64,000 nt of DNA from Alitta virens. Lineage: Eukaryota; Annelida; Polychaeta; Phyllodocida; Nereididae. Below are positions 37,101 through 52,100 of this stretch, piece after piece. Position 1 is the stretch's first letter; each line of letters opens with the position of its first letter. The translations under genes and the position numbers were made by a program. The stretch is taken from assembly GCA_932294295.1 (NCBI GenBank), contig OW028573.1:71835829-71899828 (forward strand). The letters run 5' to 3'. A model generated the notes under the pieces. It was not told the DNA's origin. It saw only the letters and a program-made list of their open reading frames with translations, and made no database searches.

Positions 37101-40100
37101 TCCTGAGAGAAACTAAAGAACCTTATCCACAGTGGTATCGCTTCTTTGAGGTGTGTGATCATTCTTTAAGTTACTACACTTTAAGCATTGATTTTTTTAT
37201 GAAATGCTTCAAATGTAGACAATGTTTATGTTCTTGTTCGTAGAATATCATCAGCAAGGATGATGGTAAACCATTCCGGGCAATCCTCCAGGCTAATGCA
37301 TCAAGACTTGTTGACATGGCAACTGGACAGGTATGCGCAGATTACTTTTCATTGCTGTGAAGGATACTTGTTTCTCCTCTAGATGTCATAATTTAAAAGT
37401 CGCAATTTCTTCTGCAGAATGCCACTGATGATGCTGTGAAACTAGAGTTGGAGTTCCGGGCTGTTGTGATCATCAATATCCTTGTCAAATTTGAGAACAG
37501 TTGGATATCTGGACAGCAACAAATCGCGATCACCCTGCTTCAGATATGGGTGTCAGATGCCTTCCAGCTGCGTCATCGTAAAGTGGTATGATTAAATCTT
37601 TCATTACTCTATGATACTGCTTCCTATTTCTATAACTCTCGGTTTATTTTAATATTTATTGTTCATGTTTTACTTTCATTATTAGGAAGGAGTAGAGTAT
37701 GATCATTGGCAAGAACCAAGATTGTTGCTTGAGGTTCTTTTGGAATATTTCAAGTAAGTCCATCTGGCAGTTCTTATGAGTGCATGCTTTTAAATCTGCT
37801 ATTAATATCACTGTGGTTCTTATTGAATTACACAAATTAAATTCACATTATTTCATTGCAGGCATCAGACCGATGAAGTTGAACTTCTGTTCCACATGTT
37901 GCGTTGCTTCACTTCTCGCTTTGTTCCACAGTTTCAATTTTTCAAAGAGTTCCTTGACAATGTTGTGGCTGAGGTATGTAATATTATTGATATGACTGAA
38001 GACATTTAATCGCCCATAACTATAATTTGTGACTTACATTTTGGCGATTTCTTTTGCAGAAATACTCAGTAGACTGGAAGAGGAAGGCGTTCTTCAAGTT
38101 TGTGGATATATTCCATGAATCCTCTTGGTCACAAGACCTTAAAGCTAAGGTTTGTTCTAACTTCGAAGTGAACTCCAATCAGTATAATCAACCATTTATC
38201 TTTGCTTCAGTTGATCCTGTAATTTTCATGTCACACATTAATTGATATCCATTGCACTTTCAGATTCTACAGTACATTTTGATTCCATGCTTTGCCAATT
38301 CCTTTGAGAAAGATTTACACGAAGCATTGATAGGTAGCCCTCCTGCACCAGACCAAACTAACAACAACAACATCATCAGTTTGTTCATTGACAAAGTCAT
38401 CGACCCACAGAAGCCATTTGGCACTTCCGATGCTGTCCGTATTCTGTTGCTGCAGTTTTCTTGTTTGCTGGTTGAACAGGCTGCTCCTCACATCCATGAT
38501 GCTGCATACAAGTGAGCATGTCTTAATATTTCCAAATAACCATTAGGAGATCGGCTACTTGCCTTGTGCAATTTAAAGTATACACTTAAGTTCAATGAAG
38601 AGTTAGATTTTTAATCTTCATTTTCGCAGGCGTCAAGGAAACAAACTAAGAAGATTGATGACATTCGCCTGGCCGTGTTTACTTGCTAAGAACTGCGTGG
38701 ACCCTGCAACTAAGTACCATGGTCACATGTTGCTGGCTCACATCATTGCCAAGTTTGCCATTCACAAGCGCATTGTGTTGCAAGTGTTCCACAGTCTACT
38801 GAAAGCACATGCTGTCGAGGCTCGACAAGTGGTCAAGCAAGCTTTGGAGATTTTAACCCCTGCGATGCCTGGCAGGATGGAAGATGGCAATGTAAGAAGA
38901 TCTAGTAAATCTATTTCAAAGCATTTAACTTGCTACATTGTGCCTGATATGTTCAAAATTTTCAGTTTGTAATTTGTAAATATATCTTTCAGAGTATGTT
39001 AACTCACTGGACCAAGAAAATCATCGTCGAGGAGGGACACACTGTGGCGCAGCTTGTCCATATTTTGTGAGTACTTGTCAAATTGATGATGTCTTTGTAC
39101 ACACGTATATTAATAGTTGCTCTAAATCTTATGACCAAATGATATGTTTGTAATTTGAATGCAGACAACTGCTCGTTAGACATTACCAAGTGTACTACCC
39201 TGTTCGGCATCAGCTCATCCAGCACATGATCAACTCCATTCAGCGGCTTGGATTCACTGTCAATGTGAGTTTTATTGTGAAAATTAAACTTGTTAATTGC
39301 TAACATTTTCATGCTTAGCTTCTGAAATACTTACCCATATATAATCTTTCTTTAAAGGCGTCTATTGAGCACAGGAAACTTGCTGTGGACTTGGCTGAAG
39401 TTATTGTGAAATGGGAGGTGCAGAGGATATCTGAGGATATGGAGGCATCAAGAGAGGTATGTTTTTGAAAATTGGTATTAAAAAACAATATTGTGACTTT
39501 TGGTGGTGTCAGTAGTTCACTTTGTAGTCAAATGAAATTATATTTACGATACTTTTGTTCTCAGCAATCAAGCCCGTTCCAAGGCTCTGAAGCCCTAGCA
39601 CAAGCTTTGCAAGGTGGTCTACCGGTGAAACGATCCGCATCGCTGGACGGTCCTCCAGACCCCAAGAGACCTAGAACACAATCTGTTAGTGTATTTTGCT
39701 ACTAAATGAAATTATTTTGTTTGTATGTTATGAAATCACTGTTTATTAATGTTCCTCTTTTCATTGATTCAGCCTGCTAGACCAGGTGCTCCGGACTCCA
39801 ACAAACCAATTGACAAACACTACTGCGATACAGTAGTTAACTTCCTGCTCAGAATAGCCTGCCAGGTATGTGACCTTTTGTAACGTACTTTAGTTTATTT
39901 CTGGATGAATGAACAGGTACCAGATTAATCTCAATGAACTTACTGATTGCTCACTAATTGCCATTTATTTCTTATCTAGGTAAATGAGCAATCAACCACC
40001 ATGGGTTCACCAGGTGAACAGTTGTCTAGACGCTGTGTGAACCTCCTGAAGAATGCTCTCTCTCCTGACGTTTGGCCTTCAGCGGAACTGAAACTTGGCT

Positions 40101-43100
40101 GGTTTGACAAACTTCTGATGACTGTGGAAACCCACCAGCCTAACTTTGCTAACATCTGCACTGCACTGGAGTTACTCTGTTTCTTATTGGGCATTTTGGT
40201 GAGTTTCGGCTTTTTATCATATATTACCAGAATGTGTAATTCTCTGTTGTGGAACTGGCATCGACATGTGAACTGCAATTTTTTCAGAAAAAGGATATCA
40301 TCCTCTCCAGTTTCAAACCTTTGCAAAGAGGCATCGCGGCTTGTATGACTTGTCCCAACACCAAAGTCATCAGATCTGTGCACAGTCTCTTGTCTCGGTT
40401 GATGAGCATCTTTCCTGCTGAACCTACTCTGTCCAGTGTCAGTTCCAAGTATGAGGAACTTGAATGTCTTTATGCCTGTGTCAGTAAGGTGGTTTCAGAA
40501 GGCCTCAGCAACTACGACAAGTAAGTTTGGCATCATTAATCTGTTTTTGAATTATATATAGGTATGTAATGTATTCAAAGTGTTTCATACTTCAATGGTC
40601 TTTTTTTATGTCAGGTCAGCCAGTGGTTCTCCATCCCAGCTATTTGGCACTTTGATGATCCTGAAAGCAGCATGTATGCACAACCCATGTTACATTGACA
40701 GAATCATCGCAATCTTCATGAGAGTTCTACAAAAGATGGCAAGAGAACACCTTGCCCCTACCACTGCAGAATCCAGTCCGAGTAAGTCAGAAGTTAACTT
40801 CTACTTCTCTTTAAGCCAAGCTCTTCCATTTATTTACCTAAGTGTTGTATGTATAAAATTATGCCACCTTTCTTTGCAGTTGCCAGTGAACTACTTATTC
40901 TCAGTTTGGATTTGGTGAAAAACAGAGTTGGAGTGTTGAGTATGGACATGAGGAAGGGTTTTATTGGTAACATCCTGGTGGGTCTCATTGAGAAAACCAC
41001 AGATGCCAAAGTCATGAAAGCAATCACCAAAATGGTGGAGGACTGGGTCAAGACTAAGGTAGGTCACAGTCGTTTGCAAAACTGAAATAACTGTCCTGTG
41101 ATTTCAGAATTGCCAAAGTGCATAATTTACATCTTGGATGATTTGGTTTTCTTCAGAACCAGATAGCCATCAACCAATCACCATCTCTACGAGAAAAGGC
41201 CATCCTGCTTGTGAAACTGATGCAGTACGTGGAGAAACGATTCCCGGATGACTCAGAACTCAATGGCCAGTTCCTTGAGCTGGTCAACTCCATCTATAGA
41301 GATGACGCCCTCAGTGGGACTGAACTGACATCCAAGTTAGAACCAGCATTCCTTTCAGGACTTCGATGCAGTCAACCGCAAATCAGGCAGAAGTTTGTGG
41401 AAGTGTTTGATAACAGCATGAAGCGTCGAGTGTACGATAGATTGCTTTACATCACTTGTTCTCAGAATTGGGAGGCAATGGGAAGCCACTTTTGGATTAA
41501 GCAGGTAGGAAATCTGATTTACCTGAGATTATAGTAAATTGAAAAGAGAAAAATGTTAATGTAGCCCCCAGTGAGGATCGAACTCACGACCCCTGGTTTA
41601 CAAGACCAGTGCTCTAGCCACTGAGCTATGGAGGCTGCTTAGTTAGTGCAATTCAGGTGCTGTTCTTAAATGAGGTGTGCATTTAAAGTAGGTGAACAGA
41701 TGGCCTTAATACTTATGATCTGAAGGCTATTTTTAGTAACTCGAGTCATGATGCACATCTGTCAGTTATAACTTCTGTAATTGGTATGTTAGCTTTTTGA
41801 TAAATTGATTACTATAAATATCTACTTTAGTTATATCTCATTTCATTGATATTGATTTATTGTAAAGATTAGCTGTTTGCAGATAAAGAGTAAATGAGAA
41901 ATCAATAAAAGCTATTTCCAGTGTTTAGTATATTGTCCATACCCTTTTATCAATTTATGAACAACAATTTGTGAACAAAAACTTGGAAAATGGATGTTAA
42001 TTTTTTCTTTTTTGTTACTTCTTTTTTCAACAGTGCGTTGACCTTATTATGTCAGTCACCATGAACGGACACAGTATCCAAAGTTCTAATGCTCTGCTGC
42101 TGCTGCCCTCTGTCACTAGTGTTGTGAATTATGCCGATAGTAGCGACAAGGCAACATTTGCCATGGTAACAAATATGAAAGAAGAACCCATGGATGTTGA
42201 GTCCTTAGATACCAATAAAGATGAGGTATGTCACTCTTAAAAGTGGAAAGAATTTTCAAGTTTCAGCTATAAATAATCACTCAGAAGTCTGGGTAAACCG
42301 CACTATGTCACTAATTGCTTTGAATTTGGTTTAGGAGGACATAGACATAGAGTTGTCCGGTGAGAGTGAGGAAGAAAGAAGTCTGCAAAAGGATGTGAAA
42401 AAGGAAAGCGCAGATCCTAAACAGAATCTGCAAATATTATTGCAGAGGCAAGCTAAATTCCTGGAAAACTTAAGAGAAGTAAAGGTATGTTGTCCATGAG
42501 TTTTCATTGATGTCTGGAGCTTTAAGAAGAGGAATAGGAGGAGACAGTAACTTGTGATTACAGCATTTTAGATATCTTTTATGGCTTCTGTTTGTAGACA
42601 CAGTCCCTCCTGAATGCTGTAGTCCAGCTTTGCCATCACAACACAGACTTAGCCCACAATACTTGGATCGATCTGTTTCCGCGCATATGGAAAATTTTAA
42701 CGGAGAGACAGCAACAGGTAATCTGTCGATATATGTTTCTGAAGTTGTTTGTATTTCTGCTGATTTCTTTATTGTATACATATATAAATATTACTAAATT
42801 TAAAAAAATTTTGTTGCAGGGTTTGGCAGGAGAGCTGGGACCTTTTATCTGTAGTGGAAGTCATGTCATGCAGAAAGACTGTCATCCGAGTGCAATTCAT
42901 ACTTTTGTTGAAGCTGTTTGTCAATGTGTCCCTCCCACTCCTGTTCGACCATGTGTTTTGAAGGTAAGTGAAATAGCAACTTGTTGTATTTCTGTTGTTC
43001 TTTTCAAAAGTAATCATCTGTATTAAGTGTTGCAATTGAAGTGAATGTGAAGTGGTGTCCTATGACCATTTGAAATGATAAATCTTTTCTTTATTGCAGT

Positions 43101-46100
43101 ACCTCGGTAAAACACACAATGTGTGGCATAGGGCAGCCCTGGTGCTTGAGCAAATGACAGTTGAGAATGGCATGAATTCACAGTTCCTCAAAGCCAAATC
43201 AACTGTCAGTGAATATGAATTTGAACCAGTCAATTCACCCAGCCAAGAAACCCAAGATGCTCTTTGTGACCTGTATTCTTTGTTGAAAGAAGAGGACATG
43301 TTGGTTGGACTCTGGCTAAAAAGGTCAAAGTTTGCAGAAACCAATGTCGCTCTTGCTTATGAACAGCATGGGTTCTTTGAACAAGCTCAGCAATCTTATG
43401 AAGTGGCCATGGCCAAGGCTCGGCAAGATCACAACGCTGGTCCTGCCTCATCATCTGTCTTGCCTGAGTACAAACTTTGGGAGGACCACTGGATAAGGTT
43501 AGTATTTTTTAAGGCTTGCCCATCATGTAGGGCTGGTCAGATCAAACATGAAATACGAAATTACTTAATTAGCTTAATGACTGATGATGTCATCTGGTAT
43601 TGTGCATTGGTGACCTCATGCGTTGTGCTGTTATTTCCCGGTCCTAGGACACCCGTGAATTGATCAGCCCTGTAGATTCTAACCCTGGTTGGGATGAAAT
43701 ATAGTAATTGTGATGAAATATTGTAACTGATGAAATATTGTAACTGGCTCTATTTTATTCTGAACAGATGTTCGAAAGAGCTGAACCAGTGGGACCTTTT
43801 GCTGGAGTTTGCCAATTCAAAAGGGAACACCAATCCACACCTTGTTCTGGAGTCTGCATGGAGAGTGCCAAATTGGCAGTTGATGAAGGATGCTTTGGCA
43901 CAGGTTGAACTGTCATGTCCGAAGGAACTTGCCTGGAAAGTCAACTTGTACCGAGGATACCTAGCCATCTGTCATCCTGACGAACACCACCTCAATTTGG
44001 TATGTGTTATTTCATCTGAATTAATTGGAAATACACAAGTAACTTAAGTAGTTTAAATCACCAGGTCAATTTGTTCATGCTAATGTTGTTTATCTGCAGA
44101 TTGAAAGGTTGGTAGAAGCCTCCAGTAATTTGGCAATAAAGGAGTGGAGAAGATTACCAAGTGTTGTGTCCAACATCCATGTTGGTCTGCTACAGGTGAG
44201 TTATTTCATCAGGCATGCATCCACCAGGTTACTGTCAATAAACGCTGCTGTTACTACAGTTATGAAATATGTTACTTCTTTTCAGGCTGCCCAGCAAATC
44301 ATGGAATTGCAAGAAGCAGCCCAGATTCACCAAGGGTTGCAACCTGCTAATATTGGGCGCAATTCTTCTTTGCACGATATGAAAGCCATTGTCAAGACAT
44401 GGAGGTTAGTACGACCATAAACTGAAAGTTACTGAAGCCTACCACTGGCTGATATGCTTCTTAATTTAGAAATGTGTGATTGAAAAATGAAATAGAAAAG
44501 CGCTGTTATTGGGAATCTACTAGAACGTTGTTGCTATTTTTCATTGCAGAAATCGGTTACCAATGATCTCTGATGATCTGTCCCACTGGAGTGACATCTT
44601 CACATGGCGACAGCATCACTACCAGTTTATTGTGAACCACTTTGATACAGCAGCCCAGGCTGATCAGGTTTGTATTGTATTATGCAGTGAATTATCACCT
44701 TCCTTTTTGTATATTCATGAATGACAGAGAATCTGTCTTTGTGAACGGTCTGGATATATTTTATATGTATGGAATAATTTTCTCTTCAATATCAGCAAAC
44801 GCCTAACCAGTCCATGTTGGGTGTCCACGCGTCTGCCCAGGCCATTATCCACTTCGGCAAAATTGCTCGGAAACATAACTTGATTGGAGTTTGCCTTGAT
44901 TCTTTAAGCAGGTATGCATCAGTTGGTGTTGAAAATGATTGATATTGCCTTTGTTGGGTATAGTGCAGTATAGTTGACCCAAATGTATGACCATATTTGG
45001 CATCATAAAATATAAAATATATCGTTATTTTGACCAGCACTCACCAAGTTTTGAAGCTGTATTACAACAAGAATAACATTTCTTAAGGGTAGCTGGGTTT
45101 TGGGGCAAAATAAACATCGTTCTTGGGTGAAAAATTAAAACTGCCGCTCTTTGTTTGTGATGTCATTCATTGAAGTCAGGCATTTGACGTCATGTATAGC
45201 AATGAGGCTCGCTAAATATAGTCATATATTTGGGTCCGCCATACTGCACTTTTTCCCCTTTGCTTTTTGGAGAGAATTTGTGAAAAGATAGTATAAGATA
45301 CTAAGCATTGTTGTGTGTTCTTCAGGATTCACACAATCCCAAGTGTCCCTATTGTGGATTGTTTCCACAAGATTCGGCAGCAGGTGAAGTGCTATCTGCA
45401 GATGGCTGGAGTGATGGGCAAGAATGAACTGCAGGAAGGTCTGGAGGTCATTGAATCCACAAATCTGCGTTATTTTACCAAGGAAATGACCGCTGAGTTT
45501 TATGCCCTGAAAGGCATGTTCTTAGCACAGATTGGCAAGTACGTGAAAGAAATGGTGCAGTTTGAATTTGGCTTTAAAGATTAATCTGAAAATCCCTGCA
45601 GGTAATGTTTATCGCCTTTTTTCTTGTAAACATAGGTCTGATGAAGCAAACAAAGCCTTCTCTGCAGCTGTCCAGATGCACGACGTCCTTGTACGAGGAT
45701 GGATGTTGTGGGGGGACTATTTGGAATCCCTCTTTACAAGAGAAAGGTTGGTTCTTAGGCCATGTCATTCAAATACTTCTATTGACCTATTTGCTCGTAG
45801 CAGTGGTTAATATCAAACAGAATAAAGATATACCAGTAAAATGGTTTCTTCAATGAAGTAAAATAACTTCTGAAAGTTTTGTTGTTGAAATATGAGTAGT
45901 TACAAAATGTGATTTTGAAAGAATAAGTGTATCTTGAGTCTTTCATACAGTTACCAAAAAGGTAATCATCTAGAAAAATTATGTTCATTAAAAATAAATT
46001 GTTCTTCACTAATGTTGTTTGTTTCACAGGAATATCAAAATTGGAGAATTTGCCATCACCTGCTATTTGCATGCTTGTCGACATCAAAATGAAAGCAAGT

Positions 46101-49100
46101 CTAGGAAGTATCTGGCGAAGGTCATCTGGATGTTGACATATGATGATGAAAAGTGCACGTTGGCCGAAGCTGTTGACAAGTACACGGTGGGAGTGCCCCC
46201 AATCCAGTGGCTGCCCTGGTCAGTTTGCTTTCACTGTAAAAGATTTCATTATATTTGCTCTGGGGCCCTCTACAAATAGACATCTGGTACTAAATTGGGT
46301 TTATTGTTGCTTTCAGGATTACACAGCTGCTGACCTGCCTGGTGCGTAATGAGGGCAGACTCATCCTAAATATACTCAACCAAGTAGGACGCATGTATCC
46401 ACAAGCTGTCTACTTTCCCATCAGAACTCTCTACCTGACCCTTAAGATAGAGCAGCGTGAGCGCTACAAGAGTGGTGAGTTATCTGCCTCAGTTCAACAG
46501 GGCGCAGGTGGAACTGGATCCCCGGCAGTTGTTTCTAGTCCTGCAACACAAGCAGCTGCTTCTCCCGATGTCAGTGGCAATGCCACCCCTACCTCTACAT
46601 CATCTGGCGGTGCTCCATCCTCAGAACGTAATTATCATTCTACCTTTTCTTAAGTCCTACTCTCCTTTACAAGAACAGTTCAGCTCATTTGTTATAAAAA
46701 TTTGTAATGTCTTGAGTGGCTGTGTTTTCAGGATTTGTCAGCCAATGTGTCACATTACAATAAAAAGCACATTGCACTTTCTCAATGCAACTTCCCTCAT
46801 TACTTTTTGCCAGAGAACCAAGCCAACAGTTCAAGCAGCACCACTGATGGGGGTCCAATCAGGGCCACAGCTCCGATGTGGCGATGTAGTCGTATCATGC
46901 ACACTCAGAGAGACCTTCATCCTACGATCCTATCCTCACTAGAGGGAATTGTGGACCAGATGGTCTGGTTCCGAGAGAACTGGTATGAAGAAGTTCTGCG
47001 TCAGCTCAAACAAGGCCTTGCCAAGTGCTATGCCGTGGCCTTTGAGAACAGAGCAGCAGGTTGGTCACAGAACTTCTGGACTCTTTGTGCCACTTGATCC
47101 TCTCAAGCTAGTCCGTCTTCAACCCAAGACAAATTAGCACACTTGTTCTTTTCTCACAGCATGTATTTATTCTTTAATGTGATGGATATTTACGGAGCAG
47201 GTACATGTAACTAACCTGACATGAAACTCTTAACAACTTTTCTTTAAGAACTCAGTCATTTAATCTTCAGTCGTGATTGCATGACTAACTAAAAGTCCTT
47301 TAAATGTTAATGTCATTTGCATATTTTACCTGTTGTTGGTTTATTGATGGCCTCTACACATTTTTTTTCTCTGTCATGCATAATTCCCAGTTCGGTTATT
47401 TCCTGAGTATTGATTTTCTAATTGCAATTATTTTTCAGTGACAGATGCCACCATAACACCCCACACCCTAAATTTTGTCAAAAAATTAGTGAGCACTTTT
47501 GGGGTGGGCATTGAGAATGTATCCAGCGTCAGCACGACCTTCTCAAGTGCAGCATCCGAATCTCTTGCAAGGAGAGCACAGGCAACTGCTCAGGACCCCG
47601 TGTTCCAGAAAATGAAGAGCCAGTTTACAACGGACTTTGATTTCAGGTTGGTGCTTAATTGGATGACTCAACAAGCTAATGTGACAATTGCAGTAGCAGC
47701 AATTTTGAATTGGAATTGGGTGTAGCAGAAGTGTGTCATGTTAAGAGGGATGGGAGGCAGCTTGTCTGATAGCTTACAAGAGGAGAGGAAGCCTAATGAC
47801 CGACACTCCATTTGATTGATGAGATTAATTAAGATTGATCGTAACTATTTAATTTCAGAGGAAACAGTTTAAGATTAATGGGTGCAAGGAAAACTTGCTG
47901 TCAGTGAGGCATGAAGATTAGCGTGATGAAAAGATGTTGCCATGTTTTTTCTCTGGGGTTTTTGTTGAAAGCTAAAAACTTGATTTATATATTTATCCTG
48001 CCTTTTTGTTCTTTGCTAATCCAGCGGAGAAGCGTCTCAGTCACCAGAGTCATTCAGACATTTTAATGTGCTCATTCATTGTTCTCAGCCTTTTCGTTTG
48101 CTCTGCTTTTCAGCGTCCCAGGGTCCACCAAGCTTCACAATTTGATCAACAAATTGAAAAAGTGGATAAAAATTCTGGAAGCTAAGACAAAGCTTCTTCC
48201 AAAGTACGTTTAATCAGTCTCTCTAAGTTTGGTGATAATTGTTTTATCTTCATTATATTTCAGACCTAATTTTCAAACTCGCTTCAACCCTGTAATATAA
48301 ATTACTTTATTGATTCAAATGTGAAGTGTGCAACAGTGCATGCTAATTTGATTTATAGCTGTTAGTTGGAGATAAAGCATTTGTCAACAGCATGTTTCCA
48401 CAGTAAAGTTAGCATCAAATAGAAAGTGCCTTAGAAATTTGTTTGATAGATTTTATTTCTGTGACAATGCTGTTAGTTCTGCCATCTCTAAAGTAACTGG
48501 TGTTTAAGTCTTTATCAAGTTATGGTTGCTGTCAAATACGATTGTCAAGACTTCAGTAAATGCAGATTTAATAAATGTAAAGATGAATTTGGGAGACTGT
48601 TAATTCACTTTTTAACCATTATTAAACTTATTGTCATTTACAGATCTTTTCTGATTGAGGAGAAATGTCGATTCTTAAGTAACTTTTCCTTACAAACTGC
48701 CGAAGTTGAACTTCCCGGTGAATTTCTTCTCCCCAAGGTTAGTTCATTATTTAACACAACTGACCACTGATAATTGTTGTACAATGCATGTCACAATGAT
48801 AATGTATGGTAAGTTCATTGCAACTGCATCTTTTCTCATGTTTTCTAATTTTTATTGCAGCCAAATCATTATTATGTGAGGATAGCTCGGTTTATGCCTC
48901 GGGTTGAAATTGTTCAAAAACACAATATGGCCGCCAGACGGTTGTACATCAGAGGACATAATGGAAAGGTTCGCATTTTTCTGTTGTCTTTATACTTCTC
49001 TACTGCAGTGTTCACTGTCTTGTCAATTCATACATTATAAGGATCTATACTGTGTTTCAGATTTATCCTTACCTTGTTGTCAATGATGCCTGCCTAACTG

Positions 49101-52100
49101 AATCTCGAAGAGAAGAACGAGTTCTTCAACTTCTCCGAATGTTAAATCATTACTTAGGGAAACAAAAGGTCAGTGTGCTTCATGAGCAGTTAGGATTTTA
49201 TCTCATATGAGTGAAATTTTGCCTCTTGATAATCGAAAATACTTTTAAAATGTTGAGTTTGTGTTTTCTTTACAGGAGACCTGCAAGAGATTACTTCACT
49301 TTACTGTACCAAGAGTTGTTGCTGTGTCGCCACAAATGCGCCTAGTGGAGGACAATGCATCTTCAGTGTCGCTACTTGATATTTACAAACAGGTGAGTTA
49401 TTGTAGACATTCAATTAGTAGTCGAAGTAACTCTTAAGTTGACAGTTTATTTTGTAACATCCAAATTTACCTTAAAATTGTTCTCAATTTTTTTCTCTAA
49501 CAGAGATGTGCAAAGAGAACAGTTGAGCATGATGCGCCCGTAGCCCGCTACTATGAAAGGCTAGCAACAGTGCAGGCTCGGAGGTCCCATGCCAGTCATC
49601 AGGTCTTGAGAGATATTCTCAAGGAGGTACAGATCAACATGGTGCCCAGAGGACTGCTCAAGGAATGGGCAACTCACACATTCCCCAGTGCTACAGACTA
49701 CTGGACATTCCGTAAAAATGTAAGTAAAAGAGATTTTGCTCACCAACTGTGTAACGTATCACTGAGGTTTTGGAAGAAGAATTTGCATGCAAATTTGACT
49801 TTTGGTTTTTTTCTGTTCTAATTTGGACTGAATTGTCTTATTCTCCTATGTAATATCATGCAATGAAAAACAGCAGTGAGTATGTGATATTGTGTTTGTG
49901 TACTTCATTAAGAATGTAGAGATATCAGCAATTCACTCGCAGCCAAGAGTTTACAAAAGAACAGGCTCGAGAGATGCCACCGAGTTACTGGTCTCAAGAT
50001 CATCTAAAGTTAGTGGCATTGGAGATCTGTTAATCAAGGAATCTCTTATCGCCTCAATTTAGTTGCCGCTATCGTTCTAATCCATCACAACTTCTCCGCC
50101 AAGGGACTCGGTTGAGCTCTCCTTGGTGTTATCTATAATCAATATCTTATCAAGGCTGACAACTAACGAAGTCACAAAAACTGTGGAATTGTTATCCTGC
50201 CTAATGATATCGCAACATAGTTTGGTGCATTAATTAGTTACAACTAGCATTAATTTTACTGCTGTTTATTGGCAGAACTGCAAAAACTTTCAAGTTTGGT
50301 GAGGAATGAGGCAGAACATGCCTAACTCCTTCCTGGGTAAAATGATCCATCAAATATTACTAGTCCCTAATGAGACTTTGGTGTAATGAATTAGTGCAAT
50401 GTCACAGCCATTAGTATTACAACCCATTATGCTGTTTGTTTGTAGTGTTGTCTACTGCGCTTCACTTTAAGATCCCAGCTAACGTTTGCACACATTTTAT
50501 GTCTTGGTGATACAGCAGGCTAAGCGTTGGCTGTACTCTGCTGCCGATGTGATGGACGGCCACAAGTAGTGGCCCACATGCTTTGCTAGCTTGTGAGCAT
50601 GAAAGAGATTTTGCACTAGATGAATAATAGATGAGAAGTATGATGTATGTTGTGTACATGTGTTTTGCAGTTCACCATCCAACTTGCCTTGTGTGGATTA
50701 GCCGAGTATGTGCTGCACCTGACCAGATTGAATCCTGACATGATGCATCTTCATCAAGACAGCGGTTTCCTCAACGTGGCTTACTTTAAATTTGATATTG
50801 ATGACACCACAGGTAGGCAAAATTACATGTATAAACATGTTTTCTGTGACCTCATAAAATCAGTATCTTTGTTTCAAATATGTTGTAAGAACACCAAGAA
50901 CATTATCATTTCTTTGCCTGCTTTCAGGTGACTTAGACGTAAACAGACCTGTACCATTCAGGCTGACTCCAAACATCGCAGAATTCCTGACGCCAACTGG
51001 TGTTACTGGTCCTCTCACAGCCTCCATGGTGGCTACAGCTCGCTGCTTCGTCCAGCATCAGTACAAGCTACCAAGTTTGTTACGAGCTGTTTTTAGAGAT
51101 GAGTTCATCACTTGGCACAAAAAGGTTTGTTTCTGTTGCATTGTCACTAGGGCTGTACACCGATTCTCGATATACAGTTTTACTGGTAGAAGGTTAACGA
51201 TACAAGTATTGATAATTGTTAAGTAATAATAACGATACGCTTAAATGGTATGCAGACAGCATTATATAGCAAACAAAACACCTGCTACCAAGATTTTACT
51301 CTTTTACTACAATGATGTAACACAATAGTTTGCAGTTATTCAATGAAGATTTGTTCATTAAATCTGATAGTCTCTTGGCATTATTTTAGGTTTATAATAA
51401 ACTTTTATATATATGTACTAAATAACTTATTGACAAAGTTTAACGATACATATCATGATACGTATCGTATCGGTTTTACTGTATCGTGATACGTATCAAA
51501 GATCAAGGTATACAGCCCTAATTTTCACACTTGTGTGATTTATATTTGAAGGTGGATTTCATGATGTACTTAGAAAAATGTCTGATGTATTATATAAGAA
51601 TAAGAACTAAGCTGTTATTTGTGACAGAAGCAAGATGAGACGAGTCAGGGAGGTCAGCCGGTGGAGATGGAAGGAGATCAACTCATCCAGATGGTCAACA
51701 AAGCGGTCTCGGCAATCATGACAAGGCTTCAAAGTATGTATTCTGTTTATATTTACGCAGCCCTGTATGTATGGTTTGCATTAGTAGGCAACACATTTTT
51801 GAGTGCAACTGTATTGTGAGCAGCTGTCTGTATAAAATATGCCATAGGGACCTAGTCACTAGAGCTGCGCAGTCTAGCAATGGAATACTTCAGCCGCTTA
51901 GCTCCCTTGCAGAATTATGTCAGAGAATTTGGCTGCATTCTCAGACCTAGAGGTATTTGCCCCTGGATATTGGTGGAAAGCTTTAAGAAATGGCCAAATG
52001 GGAGGTGGTCAAATGGATTGCGTCAACCGCTTGATGCAGTTATATTTTCTCTCAAGTGCACATAGAGACGGGGTAATTCAATAGTGTGCATGTCTGCCAC

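Noticed and set aside
47911..47990. Box C-like GTGATGA in TRRAP intron 68 as a C/D snoRNA
   Set aside because: No D box (CTGA) with a terminal stem at a usable distance was found.
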